The notes under the pieces: generated by a model
What the model was told of the DNA's origin: nothing
What the model saw: only the letters and a program-made list of their open reading frames with translations
The model's database searches: none
Assembly: GCA_027346205.1 (NCBI GenBank)
Contig: DAIESR010000254.1
Location: 1 to 7,808, forward strand
Direction: 5' to 3'
DNA from: Beijerinckiaceae bacterium
GTDB lineage: Bacteria > Pseudomonadota > Alphaproteobacteria > Rhizobiales > Beijerinckiaceae
Length of the DNA: 7,808 nucleotides
Program-made: the position numbers and the translations under genes
Shown: in pieces, positions 6,382 to 7,808 of the stretch
Layout: each line of letters opens with the position of its first letter
Numbering within the stretch: the stretch's first letter is position 1

Positions 6382-7293
6382 ATGGATAAACGAACACCGC
6401 ATCGTTTCAATATTTGGGCGCTTGCCAATGAGAAGCCTGCCAAGAGGAGCAAGGAGGCGCCGGCGGCTGGACAGAAGCAACAGTTTCAACCGCAGGACGG
6501 CTTTGAGCGGCAAGAAAACTCAGCGCGCCAAAACCTGCAAATGCGCCCGGAGCAGCAAGCGCGGCTACAGAGATTCTCGCGGCAGGAATTGCTCTATGCC
6601 GATCTCAGCAGCCCTTCGCGCTCAACCGATGGGCTTGATAACACGGCCATACTCACCGGTCTCTATGATCACAGGCTCCCCATCGACATAGAGCTGCCGG
6701 GCCGCTGCACAATGCCGAACGGCCGTTCGCGCACCTGCAAAACCAAAACGATCAGCTCGGAGGCCGTCGAGCTTATCTATGACCTTCAAACCGCCGGATA
6801 TCCGTTCAAGGCGCCGGAAGAAATACCGGCCGGATCGACCGTTCATCTCGATCTCGAACAGATCGGCAATTTCCACGGCATGCTCACATCGCAGAATTCG
6901 GAAGGCTTCAAGCTCGCTGTCGACGTCAATTGCAAGGGCATGCTGATCACCAAGCTCACCAAAATGGCCGCGGCAATCCGCAGCAGCGGGCAAAACCACG
7001 AATCTCTCGTCACCAAGACGAGTATCATGCGCATCGAACCGAGCACAAAGAATTGCAGCTTTACCGACGATAAGGGGACGTTGCACAAAGGAAAGATCAT
7101 CAACGTCTCACAAGTTGATGCCTTGATCAAAGCGCCAGTCATCCCACCAATCGCGACCCATATCGTCTTCGGTGGACCAAGAGCTCATGTGGCTGAGGTC
7201 ACGCGCACCTTTGAAATTGGATTCGCGGTGAAGTTTTGCACGCCCATTCCGCCAGATGAATTCTCCGATGCTATCAAATTCATAGACCAGTGA
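6382..7293 (+). CDS. Probable tandem PilZ-like domain protein with degenerate c-di-GMP motifs
   Basis: This 303-residue soluble protein has no signal peptide or membrane helix. Residues 15-75 are polar, Gln/Lys/Arg-rich and probably disordered. Two beta-rich segments resemble PilZ barrels. The first (about 99-195) has PIDIELPGRCTMPNG, KTISSEAVEL, AGSTVHLDLEQIGNFHGML and FKLAVDVN. The second (about 212-288) has SIMRIEPSTKNCSF, GKIINVSQVDALIKA, ATHIVFGGPRAHVAEV and FEIGFAVKF. The (D/N)xSxxG signature appears only as TISSEA and NVSQVD, and no RxxxR precedes the first barrel in the proper register, so c-di-GMP binding is doubtful. PilZ proteins often regulate EPS machinery, and the position after the co-polymerase gene fits such a role, possibly as a protein-interaction module. 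The ATG at 6382 was chosen because GAAGAG lies 7 bases upstream. A GTG at 6364 would add six residues but lacks such a site. The PilZ call rests on fold-like pattern only. Confidence 0.65.
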   Translation: MDKRTPHRFNIWALANEKPAKRSKEAPAAGQKQQFQPQDGFERQENSARQNLQMRPEQQARLQRFSRQELLYADLSSPSRSTDGLDNTAILTGLYDHRLPIDIELPGRCTMPNGRSRTCKTKTISSEAVELIYDLQTAGYPFKAPEEIPAGSTVHLDLEQIGNFHGMLTSQNSEGFKLAVDVNCKGMLITKLTKMAAAIRSSGQNHESLVTKTSIMRIEPSTKNCSFTDDKGTLHKGKIINVSQVDALIKAPVIPPIATHIVFGGPRAHVAEVTRTFEIGFAVKFCTPIPPDEFSDAIKFIDQ

Positions 7294-7316
7294 ATGCCGC
7301 GACCAGTGAATGCGGT
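7285..7316 (+). repeat. 16-bp tandem duplication across the stop codon of the PilZ-like gene
   Basis: The 13-mer GACCAGTGAATGC occurs at 7285-7297 and again at 7301-7313, giving a 16-base period with a divergent last three bases. The first copy contains the TGA stop of the PilZ-like gene. The arrangement suggests a recent slippage duplication, or a junction left by a rearrangement. Confidence 0.6.
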
Positions 7317-7466
7317 GACCTGGTGCGGCCTTATTTTTGGCTGACCTCGCCAAATCGGGCCACGGGCGGCCTGACCTTCGCATGGCTTGACGAGGTCCAG
7401 ATTATCCTCGAATGGATCGCACGAAACCCGATGATAGGCGCAGCCGTCGATCCCGTTCCCTCATAA
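7290..7466 (+). CDS. Doubtful short ORF, 58 residues
   Basis: A GTG at 7290 overlaps the PilZ-like stop as GTGA and opens a 58-codon frame ending at TAA 7464-7466. The predicted product is VNAATSECGDLVRPYFWL and onward through GGLTFAWLDEVQIILEWIARNP to DPVPS. Third positions are G/C-rich and the middle reads like a plausible amphipathic helix. Against it, there is no ribosome binding site, no recognisable family, and its beginning lies in the tandem duplication. It could be a small coupled gene, the remnant of a longer gene, or chance. Confidence 0.25.
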   Translation: MNAATSECGDLVRPYFWLTSPNRATGGLTFAWLDEVQIILEWIARNPMIGAAVDPVPS

Positions 7467-7528
7467 CTCGAAATGGGTAGAGAGAAGCGCCACGGACCAT
7501 TCTTGCCGCCCGCAATTGGATATGAACC

Positions 7529-7808
7529 GTGGCTGTCGCCTTTGAGCCTCACGAAATCGAACCGCTGTTTCAAGGAACGACGTCGGAGTCCGCCTTTGCG
7601 TCGCTCGAAGCGCGCGTCGAAGCCGTCGCCGAGGCCGAGCGGCTCCAGCTCCGTGGGTTGATTTTGGATGCGCTGGAAGCCAGCGTCAGAAGCGGTCCAC
7701 CACGGAGCCGCGATTGGCTGGAGGCCCTATTTGCGGCGAGCCCGGCCTATCTGCGCGCGGTGCAGGGCGTGAGTGCCGAATCGCTGACCAGCCGGCTCCA
7801 AGCCCTCG
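7529..7808 (+). CDS. Unknown protein, N-terminal part (runs off right edge)
   Basis: A GTG at 7529, one codon after an in-frame TGA (7523-7525), starts a frame open for 93 codons to the window edge. GGA 8 bases upstream is a weak ribosome binding site. The protein begins VAVAFEPHEIEPLFQGTTSE, then is predominantly helical and Ala/Glu/Leu-rich (ASLEARVEAVAEAERLQLRG, later SRDWLEALFAASPAYLRAVQG). No signal peptide or membrane segment is seen. Codon usage is strongly G/C at third positions, like the neighbouring genes. I do not recognise the family. Given the locus it may be an EPS-related enzyme with a helical N-terminal region, but that is only contextual. Confidence 0.6.
   Translation, partial: MAVAFEPHEIEPLFQGTTSESAFASLEARVEAVAEAERLQLRGLILDALEASVRSGPPRSRDWLEALFAASPAYLRAVQGVSAESLTSRLQAL

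Noticed and set aside
7331..7573. Minus-strand frame of 80 codons between the PilZ-like gene and the right-edge gene
   Set aside because: It overlaps the start of the right-edge gene, lacks a family pattern, and is antisense to a frame with equally good composition.

Overview
The window looks like part of an exopolysaccharide (EPS) biosynthesis and export locus from a GC-rich alphaproteobacterium, probably of the Hyphomicrobiales (Beijerinckiaceae/Bradyrhizobiaceae-like). The assignment rests on the style of the proteins, the strong G/C preference at third codon positions, and a promoter-like element of the type used by the alphaproteobacterial stress sigma factor EcfG. It is inference; no rRNA or other taxonomic marker is present. 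I saw no tRNA, rRNA, CRISPR array or intact insertion sequence.

Layout. Positions 1-306 (minus) hold the N-terminal part of a probably secreted protein of unknown function that runs off the left edge. Positions 393-3756 (minus) are a compact three-gene operon. In transcription order it encodes a short Wza/GumB-type outer-membrane polysaccharide export lipoprotein, a GT4-family glycosyltransferase whose start overlaps the previous stop (TGATG), and a WcaJ/HfsE-type polyprenyl-phosphate hexose-1-phosphate transferase that would start the repeat unit. Positions 3757-4017 form a 261-bp divergent control region with a good EcfG-type promoter match, a CtrA-like box and a hairpin next to the ribosome binding site. 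Positions 4018-6210 (plus) encode a 730-residue Wzz/GumC-type polysaccharide co-polymerase fused to a cytoplasmic domain that resembles a bacterial tyrosine (BY) kinase but has lost its P-loop. After an AT-rich, palindrome-containing gap, 6382-7293 (plus) encodes a probable tandem, degenerate PilZ-domain protein. Positions 7294-7528 hold a short doubtful ORF and a small tandem duplication. A second unknown gene starts at 7529 and runs off the right edge.

How it fits together. The transferase would load the first sugar-phosphate onto undecaprenyl phosphate at the inner membrane, and the GT4 enzyme would extend the lipid-linked repeat. The co-polymerase and export lipoprotein would control chain length and carry the polymer across the envelope. 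The Wzx flippase, the Wzy polymerase and further glycosyltransferases are not in the window and may lie on either side. The most notable points are regulatory: the kinase-like domain of the co-polymerase appears catalytically dead, its neighbour looks like a PilZ-fold protein without the c-di-GMP-binding signature, and the co-polymerase gene appears to sit behind a general-stress-response promoter.
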